Assembly (NCBI GenBank): GCA_964651495.1 | Contig: CAZYWP010000056.1 | Coordinates: forward strand, 1 to 18,467 | Source of the DNA: CAZNVB01 sp964651495 | GTDB taxonomy: Bacteria; Acidobacteriota; Aminicenantia; Aminicenantales; UBA8522 | Reading direction: 5' to 3' | DNA length: 18,467 nt | Shown here: positions 1-6,854 of the stretch, piece after piece | Layout of the letters: the number at the start of each line of letters is the position of its first letter | Numbering within the stretch: the stretch's first letter is position 1 | Notes under the pieces: model-generated | The model's input: only the letters and a program-made list of their open reading frames with translations | Told to the model about the DNA's origin: nothing | Database searches by the model: none | Translations under genes and position numbers: made by a program

Positions 1-437
1 GCAAGGGCGACCTCAAGAACGACCCGGCCGGGACAGAGGCGGTCATCGCCGCCCTCAAGCGCCTCGCCCCTGAAGCTGAGAAAGCCGGCGTTATCCTCGC
101 CCTCGAGTCCTGGCTGAGCGCCGAAGATCACCTCAGAATCATCAAGGCCGTCGGCTCACCTGCTGTCCGGGTGTATTACGATGTCGGGAATTCCCAGGAA
201 GCCGGCTATGATATCTTCAAAGAAATCCGCCAATTAGGCCCGCTCATTTGCGAATTCCATGCCAAGGACTACAAAGATCTTTACGGGAAGGGATCGATGG
301 ATTTCAAGGCTGTTCGGGCGGCGATCGAAGACATCGGCTACAGCGGCTGGCTGGTCTTGGAGGGGATCAAGCTTCCCCTGGGCATCGAAAACAGCGTGGA
401 ATACGACTTAAACTATCTCAGGTCAATTTTTCGTTAG
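1..437 (+). CDS. Sugar phosphate isomerase/epimerase-like TIM-barrel protein, C-terminal part (5' truncated)
   Basis: The gene runs in from outside the window and ends with TAG at 435-437, leaving about 144 residues. Visible strand-end motifs match the xylose-isomerase-like TIM-barrel superfamily (AP endonuclease 2 family, which includes tagatose/psicose epimerases and IolE/IolI-type enzymes). They are LALESW, VYYDVGN, EFHAKDY and WLVLEG. The Glu, Asp, His and Glu in these motifs are the usual divalent-metal ligands of the family, so the active site looks complete in the retained half. The likely role is cytosolic isomerisation or epimerisation of a ketose, polyol or sugar phosphate. The substrate cannot be told from this fragment. 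There is no signal peptide information because the N-terminus is missing. The gene converges on an aminotransferase gene with only 4 bases between the two stop codons. It may belong to a sugar-use cluster continuing to the left. Confidence 0.85.
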   Translation, partial: KGDLKNDPAGTEAVIAALKRLAPEAEKAGVILALESWLSAEDHLRIIKAVGSPAVRVYYDVGNSQEAGYDIFKEIRQLGPLICEFHAKDYKDLYGKGSMDFKAVRAAIEDIGYSGWLVLEGIKLPLGIENSVEYDLNYLRSIFR

Positions 438-441
438 TCGC

Positions 442-1530
442 CTACAGAACATATTTATTCAGCTTCAGGCCGGCGGGGATCTTGACCTTTTCTTTATAGA
501 TATTCCAGAAATATTCGCGCGCCTCTCCCAGCTTCTGAAAGAGGGGGTGCTTGACGTCCGGCGAATGGGTGGCGGCGATGTTCCCCTTGTCGTCTATCAA
601 GATGAGCCGGGCGCAGCGGTTGAGGATACCGGCCGTCCCGACGCTGCAGGCGACGACGAGTTCGTTCTTTTTCACTTTCTCGATTAGCTCTCCGTATTTT
701 AGGTGCCGCTCCTCGATATTCACCCCCATCTCTCTCAGAATCGCCACGATTCCCTGGATCGTCACTGAAGGAAGGATGAGCGGGTTTTCGGGAATCTTGA
801 TGACCGTGCCGTCGCGCAACCCGAAAAGGCAGCAGGAAGAATCCCACTCCGTGACATATCGTTCTTCGAGCCGCGCCTCCGGGCGATCATCCAAGAAGAG
901 CGCCGATGCCGCCTCGGAACAGAACTTTTTCGCTTCATCGACGGCCTTGACGCTCATCAGATAATTGACGCCGAGCTTGAGACAGCCGGTTTTGTTGATC
1001 CCCACAGCCCGGACCATATGAGGAATGACGACCCCGCAAAACGGCTCGCCCAGGTAGCGGTCGTAGCGGCAGGCCATGGCCCGGACTGCCGGCTGGGCGG
1101 GGAAGGTGACGCCGATCGACTGCTCTTCGTCGAGGGTGAACGGCCGGAGATAACCCTGCGCACCGAGCTCCGCCATCTCCTCCAGGAAGCCGCGCATGGA
1201 AATGTCCCTGAGGTAGAGATGGGCCAAAATGTTCTCCAGATCCTCGGCCACCGGAACGAGCGGCTGCTGCTCGGAGCTCAGGTTGAAGGAGATGCCGTTG
1301 CGGAAACGCTCGAGGTTTTTATGCCAGTTGAGGAATATAACCTCCACATCGCCGCTCGAGTTTTTTTTACAATAAAACCGGATTCCCTCGAAGGCCAGGA
1401 ATAGTCCATAATGGACAGACCGCGAGACGGCAGGGACCTTGGCATCAGCCTCCAGGATCTCAAACTGCTTATCCCCGAGCGAGTAGCGCATCTGCTGCGG
1501 AGCCCACTTCACCCCTTCAAACTTGGCCAT
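442..1530 (-). CDS. Class IV PLP aminotransferase, divergent branched-chain amino acid aminotransferase-like
   Basis: This 362-residue cytosolic protein has the fold-type IV aminotransferase layout. VHYGLFLAFEG at about 40-49 matches the family's YG...FEG motif. The probable Schiff-base lysine is K185 in CLKLGVNYL, with N189-Y190 behind it. The pyridine-nitrogen Glu is probably E228, and the phosphate-binding SVGTA is at about 296-300. Family members move the amino group between Leu/Ile/Val and 2-oxoglutarate. It departs from IlvE in having about nine extra residues between the Lys and Glu, and the usual EGxGEN-type loop reads EWDSSCCLF. Substrate use may therefore differ. The start at 1530 is well supported by AAGGAG seven bases upstream. 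It follows the porin gene by 108 bases, with a possible terminator in between, so it may have its own promoter. D-amino-acid transaminase or aminodeoxychorismate lyase are less likely because the N-terminal half and length are BCAT-like. Confidence 0.82.
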   Translation of the reverse strand: MAKFEGVKWAPQQMRYSLGDKQFEILEADAKVPAVSRSVHYGLFLAFEGIRFYCKKNSSGDVEVIFLNWHKNLERFRNGISFNLSSEQQPLVPVAEDLENILAHLYLRDISMRGFLEEMAELGAQGYLRPFTLDEEQSIGVTFPAQPAVRAMACRYDRYLGEPFCGVVIPHMVRAVGINKTGCLKLGVNYLMSVKAVDEAKKFCSEAASALFLDDRPEARLEERYVTEWDSSCCLFGLRDGTVIKIPENPLILPSVTIQGIVAILREMGVNIEERHLKYGELIEKVKKNELVVACSVGTAGILNRCARLILIDDKGNIAATHSPDVKHPLFQKLGEAREYFWNIYKEKVKIPAGLKLNKYVL

Positions 1531-1592
1531 ATGATGACTCCTTATGAGGGCATTGAAAAAATAGTATCCAACGCCTTTTATTTATCACAGTC

Positions 1593-1622
1593 AAAAAATA
1601 AGCTCAACAGTTCAGAATTGAG
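1593..1622 (-). terminator. Candidate intrinsic terminator after the porin gene
   Basis: On the minus strand, just after the porin stop codon, CTCAA and TTGAG form a 5-bp stem (extendable by one T-G pair) around a loop of about 10 bases. CTTATTTTTT follows immediately. The stem is short, so termination may be partial. A TTGACT at 1594-1589 overlaps the T-run and could serve as a -35 for the aminotransferase, but I found no good -10 at normal spacing. Confidence 0.4.
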
Positions 1623-1638
1623 GATTGGTTTGGATGGG

Positions 1639-2640
1639 TCAGAACCCGGCCTGGAACTGGACAAACAGCGCCCAGTTCGTCGTCCCCTCCCCTTCTCTCC
1701 GGTAGAGATTATAATTCAGCGCCAGCTTCGTCCTGTTTAACAGATACCAGTTGGCTCCCAGGGTCATGATATCGGCGCGGTCGAGGGTGATATCCCCGTT
1801 GGGATCATAGGTATCCCATCGGGCAACGGCCTGGAGTTTTTTGGGCAGGAAATAGAAAGATCCCTGGATAAACCAGCCATCCCGCGAGGTCTGGCCGTCC
1901 TTGCCGGCAATGTACTCGCCCTTAAGATAAAACTCGCCCAAGGTCAGGGCCGCTTCCAACCCCGCTCTGTCCCTGGCCACAAGAGGAGCCGTCTCGTTCT
2001 GGCTGTGGTGGCCGCTGTAAAGCGATCCTCCGACAGAGATGAACTTGGCCGGACGAATGACCAGCCTGCCGCTGAGGTCCTTCCATTTATTGGTGTCCGC
2101 CTTGTTGATGCCGGCGCCGTTGAAAACGCCGGCCTGGTATTCGAGGACGGAATATTTCCCGGTGACCGAGACCCCGATATCGCGGCCCTGAGAGCCGATG
2201 TCCCGGCTGGGAGCCAGGCTGTTGACCACCTGAGAACGTTGGACGAGGTCGAGGTCCGAATCCGAAGTCGTGTTCTCGGAGCTGAACGGAACATAGTACT
2301 GGCCGACCCTCAAGGTCAAATAAGGCTTGAGCAGAAAATCCAGCTGGGCATCGATGAGGGCCGGGCTTTTGACCGCGTCCACCTGGATCTTGAAGCGGAT
2401 GTTCTTGACGATCTCGCTGCTCAGAGTGAGCCGGGCCCGCGGGATCGAGGCCGTATCCACTCCTTTGTCCCAGTATGTGTACAGGAATTGCGTGTAACCG
2501 CTCAACTGGAAGCTCCGGCTGGAGGTTACGGGCGGCTGGTCTTTCTTTTCCTGCGCCTTCGCCAACCCGGCCGGGAGAAGGCCCGTCAACAAGGCAAGGA
2601 CACCGATGAATTGAACTCGCCTGCTTTGTTTTTGCGCCAT
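1639..2640 (-). CDS. OprP/OprO-family outer-membrane porin
   Basis: This is a 333-residue beta-barrel protein of the phosphate-selective porin O and P type (Pfam Porin_O_P). An N-terminal signal peptide is visible: basic AQKQSRR, a hydrophobic stretch, then AKAQ as the likely cleavage site. The mature chain has alternating amphipathic strands, the family-like GRDIGVSVTGKYSVLEYQAG and GVFNGAG segments near the middle, and a C-terminal phenylalanine after FVQFQAG, the usual outer-membrane assembly signal. It should form a passive channel. Phosphate specificity cannot be assumed, since many homologues pass other anions or sugars. I chose the ATG at 2640 because GGAGG lies six bases before it. 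The in-frame ATG at 2658 has no ribosome binding site. It has its own promoter and a likely operator, and it sits downstream of the symporter gene, which suggests a shared substrate. Confidence 0.87.
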   Translation of the reverse strand: MAQKQSRRVQFIGVLALLTGLLPAGLAKAQEKKDQPPVTSSRSFQLSGYTQFLYTYWDKGVDTASIPRARLTLSSEIVKNIRFKIQVDAVKSPALIDAQLDFLLKPYLTLRVGQYYVPFSSENTTSDSDLDLVQRSQVVNSLAPSRDIGSQGRDIGVSVTGKYSVLEYQAGVFNGAGINKADTNKWKDLSGRLVIRPAKFISVGGSLYSGHHSQNETAPLVARDRAGLEAALTLGEFYLKGEYIAGKDGQTSRDGWFIQGSFYFLPKKLQAVARWDTYDPNGDITLDRADIMTLGANWYLLNRTKLALNYNLYRREGEGTTNWALFVQFQAGF

Positions 2641-2680
2641 CCCTGCCCTCCAGTTCATTCTTTATTCAGTCTTATAGTCG

Positions 2681-2708
2681 ACTTAATCAATAGACTAAGT
2701 AAACTTAG
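2681..2708. promoter_or_regulatory. Inverted repeat over the porin promoter, likely repressor operator
   Basis: A perfect 14-bp palindrome, CTAAGT-AA-ACTTAG, occupies 2695-2708 and covers the -10 box and predicted start site of the porin promoter. A third half-site, ACTTAA, lies at 2681-2686, eight bases away, and pairs with CTAAGT as a second, wider inverted repeat. This looks like a binding site for a dimeric repressor. AT-rich TTAGT/ACTAA-type half-sites recall ROK/XylR-type sugar repressors, but that assignment is only a guess. No regulator gene is present in the window. Confidence 0.5.
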
Positions 2709-2730
2709 ATTAAATCGGTTTCCTTGTCAA
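2702..2730 (-). promoter_or_regulatory. Sigma70-type promoter of the porin gene
   Basis: On the minus strand, a perfect TTGACA -35 (2730-2725) is followed after 17 bases by TAAGTT (2707-2702), a weak -10 matching at three positions. Transcription would begin near 2695, about 55 bases before the chosen start codon. A palindrome lies across the -10 and start site, as expected for a repressed promoter that has a strong -35 and a weak -10. Confidence 0.55.
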
Positions 2731-2777
2731 GCACTTTTTTCGAGATTTTTTGGCCTCTATTCAGCAGGCCTGCCCGG

Positions 2778-4322
2778 TCACCAGAAGATAATGTAGAGGG
2801 TGATCGTCAGGATAATGGCCAGCGCGCAGAGCCACTTCAGCAGCGGCGTTGACCGCATGTCGAAATCGGCCTTCACCGGCAAGACCTTGGGCGTTCTTAA
2901 CGGCTTGATCACGGTGATGATGCCCATGACGATAATCAGAAAGACAAACGTGATGCCGATGCGGTTGAGGAAGGCAATGCTCCCGCACTGCCACATCAGA
3001 AATCCATACACGGGCACGCCGAGGAGGAGCGAAGTGATGCCCGCCGCGGGCGGAGTCCGCTTGACGAACAGGCCGAAGACGAAGGCGGCCAGGATGCCGG
3101 GCGAGATGAACCCCTGGAATTCCTGGATGTAGTTGAAAATCCCCTTGAACTTGGGGTTGCCGAGCTGCGGCGCGATGAGGCAAACGACCAGGACAAAGAT
3201 GAGCGTCGCCCAACGCCCGATCTTGACCAGCGACTCGCCGCTGGCGTCCTTCTTAATGTGCCGCTTGTAGACGTCCATCGTCAGGAGCGTAGCCACCGAA
3301 TTGAGAAGGGAGCTCAAGGTGCTGATGACCGCCCCGGCGATTGCCGCCAGGATGAACCCGCGGAACCCCGGCCCCACCAGATTCCGGATGAGCAGCGGAT
3401 AGGCCTGGTCGGTCGTCGCACCCGGCGCGGTGAGCTGGTCCCGGAAGAGCTGCCAGGACATGATGCCGGGCAGGATAATGATAAAGGGGATCGTCAGCTT
3501 CAGGAAGGCCGCAAAAATGATGCCTAGTTGTCCCTGTCTGAGGCTCTTGGCCGCCAGTGTGCGCTGAGTGATGAACTGGTTGAGGCCCCAGTAGTAGAAG
3601 TTCGGAATCCACAGGCCGACGACGAGCGTCGTCCAGGGAATGACAGGGTGATCGGAAGGCATGATCATGTGGAGCTTGTCGGCGTTGGCCGAAAAGAACG
3701 AGCCGATCCCGCCCACGGCCTTGAATCCGATAATCATCGTCACCAGCCCGCCCAGGATCAGCCCGGAGCCTTGAAAAAGGTCGGCCCAGGCAACAGCCTT
3801 CAATCCGCCCCAGGTCGTGTAGACCGCGGCAATGACTCCAATCATCCAGACCGATTTGACGAGGTCCATGCCGAAGATTGTATGAAGCGCCAGGGCGCCC
3901 GTATAGACGACCGCCGCGATGCTCACGGCGATATAGACGACGACCAGGTAGAAGGCCATGATGCCGCGCGCCGCCGGATGGTAGCGGTATTCAAGGTACT
4001 CGGGGATGGTGTAGATTCCGCTGCGCAGGAATTTCGGGAGAAAGAAAAGGGCGACGATGACAAGGGTAATCGCGGCCATCCACTCGTAGCTGGCTATCGC
4101 AAACCCAGCGATCCCCGCTCCCTGTCCCGACATGCCGACGAAATGCTCGGTGGAGATGTTCGCCGCGATCAGCGAAAACCCGATCAGCGGCCAGACGAGG
4201 CTGCGGCCGGCCAGGAAAAAATCCTCGCCCGTTTTTTCCCGCCGGCTCTGGTACATGCTCACGCCGATGACAACAATGAAAAAGGCTACAAAAATCGTCA
4301 GGTCAAGCCAGTGGAGCTGCAT
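2778..4322 (-). CDS. Sodium/sugar symporter, SSS family (vSGLT-like)
   Basis: This 514-residue inner-membrane protein has many hydrophobic segments (about 13-14) and follows Vibrio vSGLT closely throughout as I recall that sequence, including the final FW. Examples are SLIAANIS, ASYEWM, GIYTIPEYLEYR, YYWGLNQF, QRTLAAKS, FAAFLK, YIQEFQG and the NSVATLLTMDVYK segment. It should couple Na+ entry to sugar uptake. Compared with the vSGLT galactose site, N248, K275, Q400 and E80 are kept, while H60 stands where vSGLT has Gln69 and A83 where it has Ser91. The Na2-site Ser/Thr pair is retained as S334-T335. The substrate may thus be a different hexose or sugar derivative. I chose the ATG at 4322 because GGAG lies six bases before it and the promoter lies upstream. 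An in-frame ATG at 4379 would swallow that promoter. Confidence 0.9.
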   Translation of the reverse strand: MQLHWLDLTIFVAFFIVVIGVSMYQSRREKTGEDFFLAGRSLVWPLIGFSLIAANISTEHFVGMSGQGAGIAGFAIASYEWMAAITLVIVALFFLPKFLRSGIYTIPEYLEYRYHPAARGIMAFYLVVVYIAVSIAAVVYTGALALHTIFGMDLVKSVWMIGVIAAVYTTWGGLKAVAWADLFQGSGLILGGLVTMIIGFKAVGGIGSFFSANADKLHMIMPSDHPVIPWTTLVVGLWIPNFYYWGLNQFITQRTLAAKSLRQGQLGIIFAAFLKLTIPFIIILPGIMSWQLFRDQLTAPGATTDQAYPLLIRNLVGPGFRGFILAAIAGAVISTLSSLLNSVATLLTMDVYKRHIKKDASGESLVKIGRWATLIFVLVVCLIAPQLGNPKFKGIFNYIQEFQGFISPGILAAFVFGLFVKRTPPAAGITSLLLGVPVYGFLMWQCGSIAFLNRIGITFVFLIIVMGIITVIKPLRTPKVLPVKADFDMRSTPLLKWLCALAIILTITLYIIFW

Positions 4323-4341
4323 GGTACTCTCCTTCGCAATT

Positions 4342-4369
4342 ATTATATTCAGGCCATTCTGAATCACAA
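4342..4369 (-). promoter_or_regulatory. Sigma70-type promoter of the symporter gene with an internal inverted repeat
   Basis: On the minus strand, TTGTGA (4369-4364) is followed after 16 bases by a perfect TATAAT (4347-4342). The predicted start is about 12 bases before the ATG at 4322, just ahead of its ribosome binding site. The spacer is filled by an inverted repeat, ATTCAG-GCCATT-CTGAAT (4347-4364), which could be an operator. The promoter also argues against the longer reading from 4379. Confidence 0.5.
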
Positions 4370-4413
4370 GTTTTTTCATCCACCCGAAATTGCCGAAAGA
4401 CGAAAGCTCACCC

Positions 4414-4492
4414 TGTCATCGCGAGCACCCATCGGGTGCGTGGCGATCTCATGATAAATAGCTGAGATGACCACGCTTCGCTCGTGATGACA
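4414..4492. repeat. Interspersed palindromic repeat (REP/BIME-like, GTCATTGCGAG type)
   Basis: This 79-bp element can fold into one long imperfect hairpin. The outer arms TGTCATCGCGAGC (4414-4426) and GCTCGTGATGACA (4480-4492) differ at one position. The inner arms GTGGCGATCTC (4440-4450) and GAGATGACCAC (4464-4474) differ at two. The left arm carries its own side hairpin, GCACCC-ATC-GGGTGC (4425-4439). The wording resembles the TGTCATTGCGAG...GCAATCTC elements scattered between genes in many bacterial genomes. It lies in the divergent gap between the symporter and the E1 operon and is the only copy in the window. The rest of this 250-bp gap holds the symporter promoter and, before the E1 gene, an AT-rich stretch (TATATT at 4550) without a convincing -35. 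Confidence 0.75.
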
Positions 4493-4572
4493 CGAGTCTA
4501 TCTTTGGATCCATGGACCGTTGGACGCGGCCGGGCGCGATGATGTAAACTATATTCTTTTTAAGGACCCGCC

Positions 4573-6852
4573 ATGAAACACCATGATGTTTTACCCGATT
4601 TCAAACCAGGGAAGATCACTCTCCGGCCCATCCCGCTTTTTCGGTTCCAGTCCAGCCTACAAGCGGAGCTCCGGAAGAAAGTTCTCACGGCCGAGGACGC
4701 CCTGCGCATGTTCAAAGTCATGCTGCTGAACCGGCATTTCGAGGAAACGATCGTGGAAATGAAGCTGGGCAAATTTCTGCCCTGCGAAAATTTCCAGTTC
4801 AGCGGGGCGACCCACCTTTCCCTGGGACAGGAGGCCGTCGCGGCCGGGACGATGGCCGCCATCCGCTGGACGGATTACATCACCTCGACTCATCGCGGCC
4901 ACGGCCATTCGATCGCCAAGGGAGCCTACCGCATCGCCGCCATGAGCCGTCCGGAGCTTCTCCAATTCCTGGCCGACAGCCGCCGCACCCTGCCCGTGGA
5001 CGAGGAGGCGCTCCGCGACCTGGCCATGGACCACCATCTTTACAAGACGATGTGCGAGCTCCTCGGCAAGGAGGACGGTTACTGCCGCGGCCGGGGCGGG
5101 GGCATGCACATCGCCGACTTCAACGCCCGCCATCTCGGCGCCAACGCCATCGTCGGCGGGAGCTACGCCATCGGCGCGGGCGCCGGGCTGGCCCAACACC
5201 TCCTGGGCACGGACGACATCGTCGTCACCTTGGTGGGCGACGGCGCGGCCAACAACGGCATCGCCCACGAGGCGATGAATTTCGCCGTTCAGGGCCAGTT
5301 CGAAAAAGGACTTCCGGTCGTCTTTCTCGTCGAGAACAACCAGTACGGGATGACGGGACAGCAGTACCCCGAGGTCACGGGCGTCCGCTACCTGGCGCAG
5401 CGGGGCGCGGGCTACAATGCCGTGAACATGCACGCCGAAGTCGTTGACGGGATGAATGCGCTCGCCGTCCATGACGCCGTGCGCCGGGCCGCGGAAAAAT
5501 GCCGCCGCGGCGAAGGGCCGGTTCTCCTCGAATGCCTGACCTATCGCTACCTCGGCCATTCCCTGAGCGACCAGAGGACGAGCTATCGCTCGGCCGCCGA
5601 GGAGAAAGCCTGGAAGGACAAGGACCCGATCGCCCTCCTGAGGGGGCAATTGATCGAAGCCGGGGTTTTGAGCGCGGCTGAAGCCGATGAAATGAACCGG
5701 ACCGTCCGCGCCAATATCCAGGATCTCACCTGCCAGGCCGCCCGCTCGGCCGACCCGAGGGCCGAGGAGATCGAGCAGGGCTTGTGGTCGGAGACTCCTG
5801 CCGCTACGGTCGAAGAAAAATGGCGCACGACCGGACTCCTCAAGCCCGTCCGCCAGATCAAGAGGATGCCGGGCGGAAAAATCCTCTACCGGCATGCGGT
5901 CTGGGAAGCGCTGGCCGAAGAAATGGTCCGCGACAGGCGCGTCGTCATCTACGGCGAGGATGTGGCCGATTACGGCGGGGCTTTCGGTGTGACCATGGGG
6001 CTGCTCGAGACTTTCGGCCGGAAGCGGGTTTTCAACGCTCCCATCTCCGAGGCGGCCATCGTCGGAACGGCCTGCGGCGCGGCCATGGCGGGGCTTCGGC
6101 CGGTGGCCGAGATCATGTACATCGACTTCATCCCCCTTGCCCTCGACCAGCTGGGAAATCAAGTGGCCAAGGCGCGCTACATGTTCGGCGGGAAGGCGAA
6201 AATTCCGCTCGTTCTGCGGACGACAATCGGCGGCGGGAAGGGCTATGCCGGACAGCACTCCCAGAGCCTGGAAGCGACCATCGCCCATTTCCCGGGCCTC
6301 AAGGTCGTGGCGCCGTTCACCGCTTATGACGCCAAGGGGCTTCTCAAAACCGCTATCCGCGACGACAACCCGGTCGTGTTTATCGAACACCAGCTGCTTT
6401 ACGCGGACCTCGGCGTTGTTCCGGAAGAGGAATATCTTCTGCCTTTCGGTCAGGCGGCGGTCCTCCGGGAAGGAAAAGACATCACGCTTATCAGTTTCCT
6501 CTACATGCTCAAGAACACGCTGAAAGCGGCCGACCTGCTCAGGGAGAAAGAAGGCATCAAGGCGGAAGTCGTCGACCTGCGGACGCTCGTTCCGCTCGAC
6601 ACGGCCACCCTCTGCCGGTCCGTGAAAAAAACCGGCCGCTGCGGCCTCATCATCCAGGCCCCGCTCACGGCGAGCTTCGCCGAGCACGTCGCCTTCGAGG
6701 TCCAGAAGAATATCTTCCGCGAGTTGTGCAGCCCGGTCGAAATCATCTCCGCTTACGCGGTGCCGCCGCCGATGGCCGCGCCGCTGGAGAACGAAAACAT
6801 TCCCTCGCCGGAGCGGATTTTCAAGGCCGTCGTCCGGCTGTTGAAAGGTTGA
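4573..6852 (+). CDS. Fused alpha-beta 2-oxoacid dehydrogenase E1 (TPP-dependent)
   Basis: This 759-residue protein joins both E1 subunits in one chain. The alpha part (about 35-400) has STHRGHGH (105-112), the TPP motif GDGAANNG (222-229) ending at the N255-N256 pair, and the loop RYLGHSLSD. The beta part (about 436-759) has YGEDVADYGG, the probable cofactor-activating E493 in PISEAAIVG, and the active-site H562 in QHSQSLEA. Both halves look catalytically intact. Such enzymes decarboxylate pyruvate, branched-chain 2-oxoacids or acetoin-type substrates and pass the acyl group to a lipoyl E2. About 35 extra residues separate HRGHGH from KEDGYCRGRGGGMH. The start has AAGGA six bases upstream. 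It begins a four-gene operon and its stop is two bases from the thiolase ATG. No E2 or E3 gene is in the window. Substrate choice cannot be read from the sequence. Confidence 0.93.
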   Translation: MKHHDVLPDFKPGKITLRPIPLFRFQSSLQAELRKKVLTAEDALRMFKVMLLNRHFEETIVEMKLGKFLPCENFQFSGATHLSLGQEAVAAGTMAAIRWTDYITSTHRGHGHSIAKGAYRIAAMSRPELLQFLADSRRTLPVDEEALRDLAMDHHLYKTMCELLGKEDGYCRGRGGGMHIADFNARHLGANAIVGGSYAIGAGAGLAQHLLGTDDIVVTLVGDGAANNGIAHEAMNFAVQGQFEKGLPVVFLVENNQYGMTGQQYPEVTGVRYLAQRGAGYNAVNMHAEVVDGMNALAVHDAVRRAAEKCRRGEGPVLLECLTYRYLGHSLSDQRTSYRSAAEEKAWKDKDPIALLRGQLIEAGVLSAAEADEMNRTVRANIQDLTCQAARSADPRAEEIEQGLWSETPAATVEEKWRTTGLLKPVRQIKRMPGGKILYRHAVWEALAEEMVRDRRVVIYGEDVADYGGAFGVTMGLLETFGRKRVFNAPISEAAIVGTACGAAMAGLRPVAEIMYIDFIPLALDQLGNQVAKARYMFGGKAKIPLVLRTTIGGGKGYAGQHSQSLEATIAHFPGLKVVAPFTAYDAKGLLKTAIRDDNPVVFIEHQLLYADLGVVPEEEYLLPFGQAAVLREGKDITLISFLYMLKNTLKAADLLREKEGIKAEVVDLRTLVPLDTATLCRSVKKTGRCGLIIQAPLTASFAEHVAFEVQKNIFRELCSPVEIISAYAVPPPMAAPLENENIPSPERIFKAVVRLLKG

Positions 6853-6854
6853 GG

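Noticed and set aside
1561..1594. A sigma70 promoter for the aminotransferase using TTGACT at 1594-1589
   Set aside because: At 18 bases the -10 would be TGGATA (two matches), and the better TACTAT lies 22 bases away. Neither is convincing.
2751..2780. A terminator after the symporter gene (GGCCT...AGGCC stem)
   Set aside because: The 5-bp stem is followed on the minus strand by an A-run, not a T-run, so it does not fit an intrinsic terminator for that gene.
3528..4454. A 308-codon plus-strand frame opposite the symporter
   Set aside because: It is charged, low in hydrophobic structure and fully antisense to a clearly conserved transporter, so it is a shadow frame.
4520..4555. A promoter for the E1 operon (TTGGAC with TAAACT or TATATT)
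   Set aside because: The spacing is 19 bases to a moderate -10 and 24 to the better one, and the -35 matches only three positions. It is too weak to call.
4657..6687. A 676-codon open frame on the minus strand inside the E1 gene
   Set aside because: It is a shadow of a GC-rich gene. Its translation has no recognisable domain and is rich in Arg, Gly, Asp and Val, while the plus strand encodes an intact E1.
6726..6854. An extended N-terminus for the thiolase beginning at 6726
   Set aside because: It would overlap the E1 gene by more than 120 bases and gives a low-complexity Arg/Gly-rich sequence. The ATG at 6855 begins a proper thiolase N-terminus.
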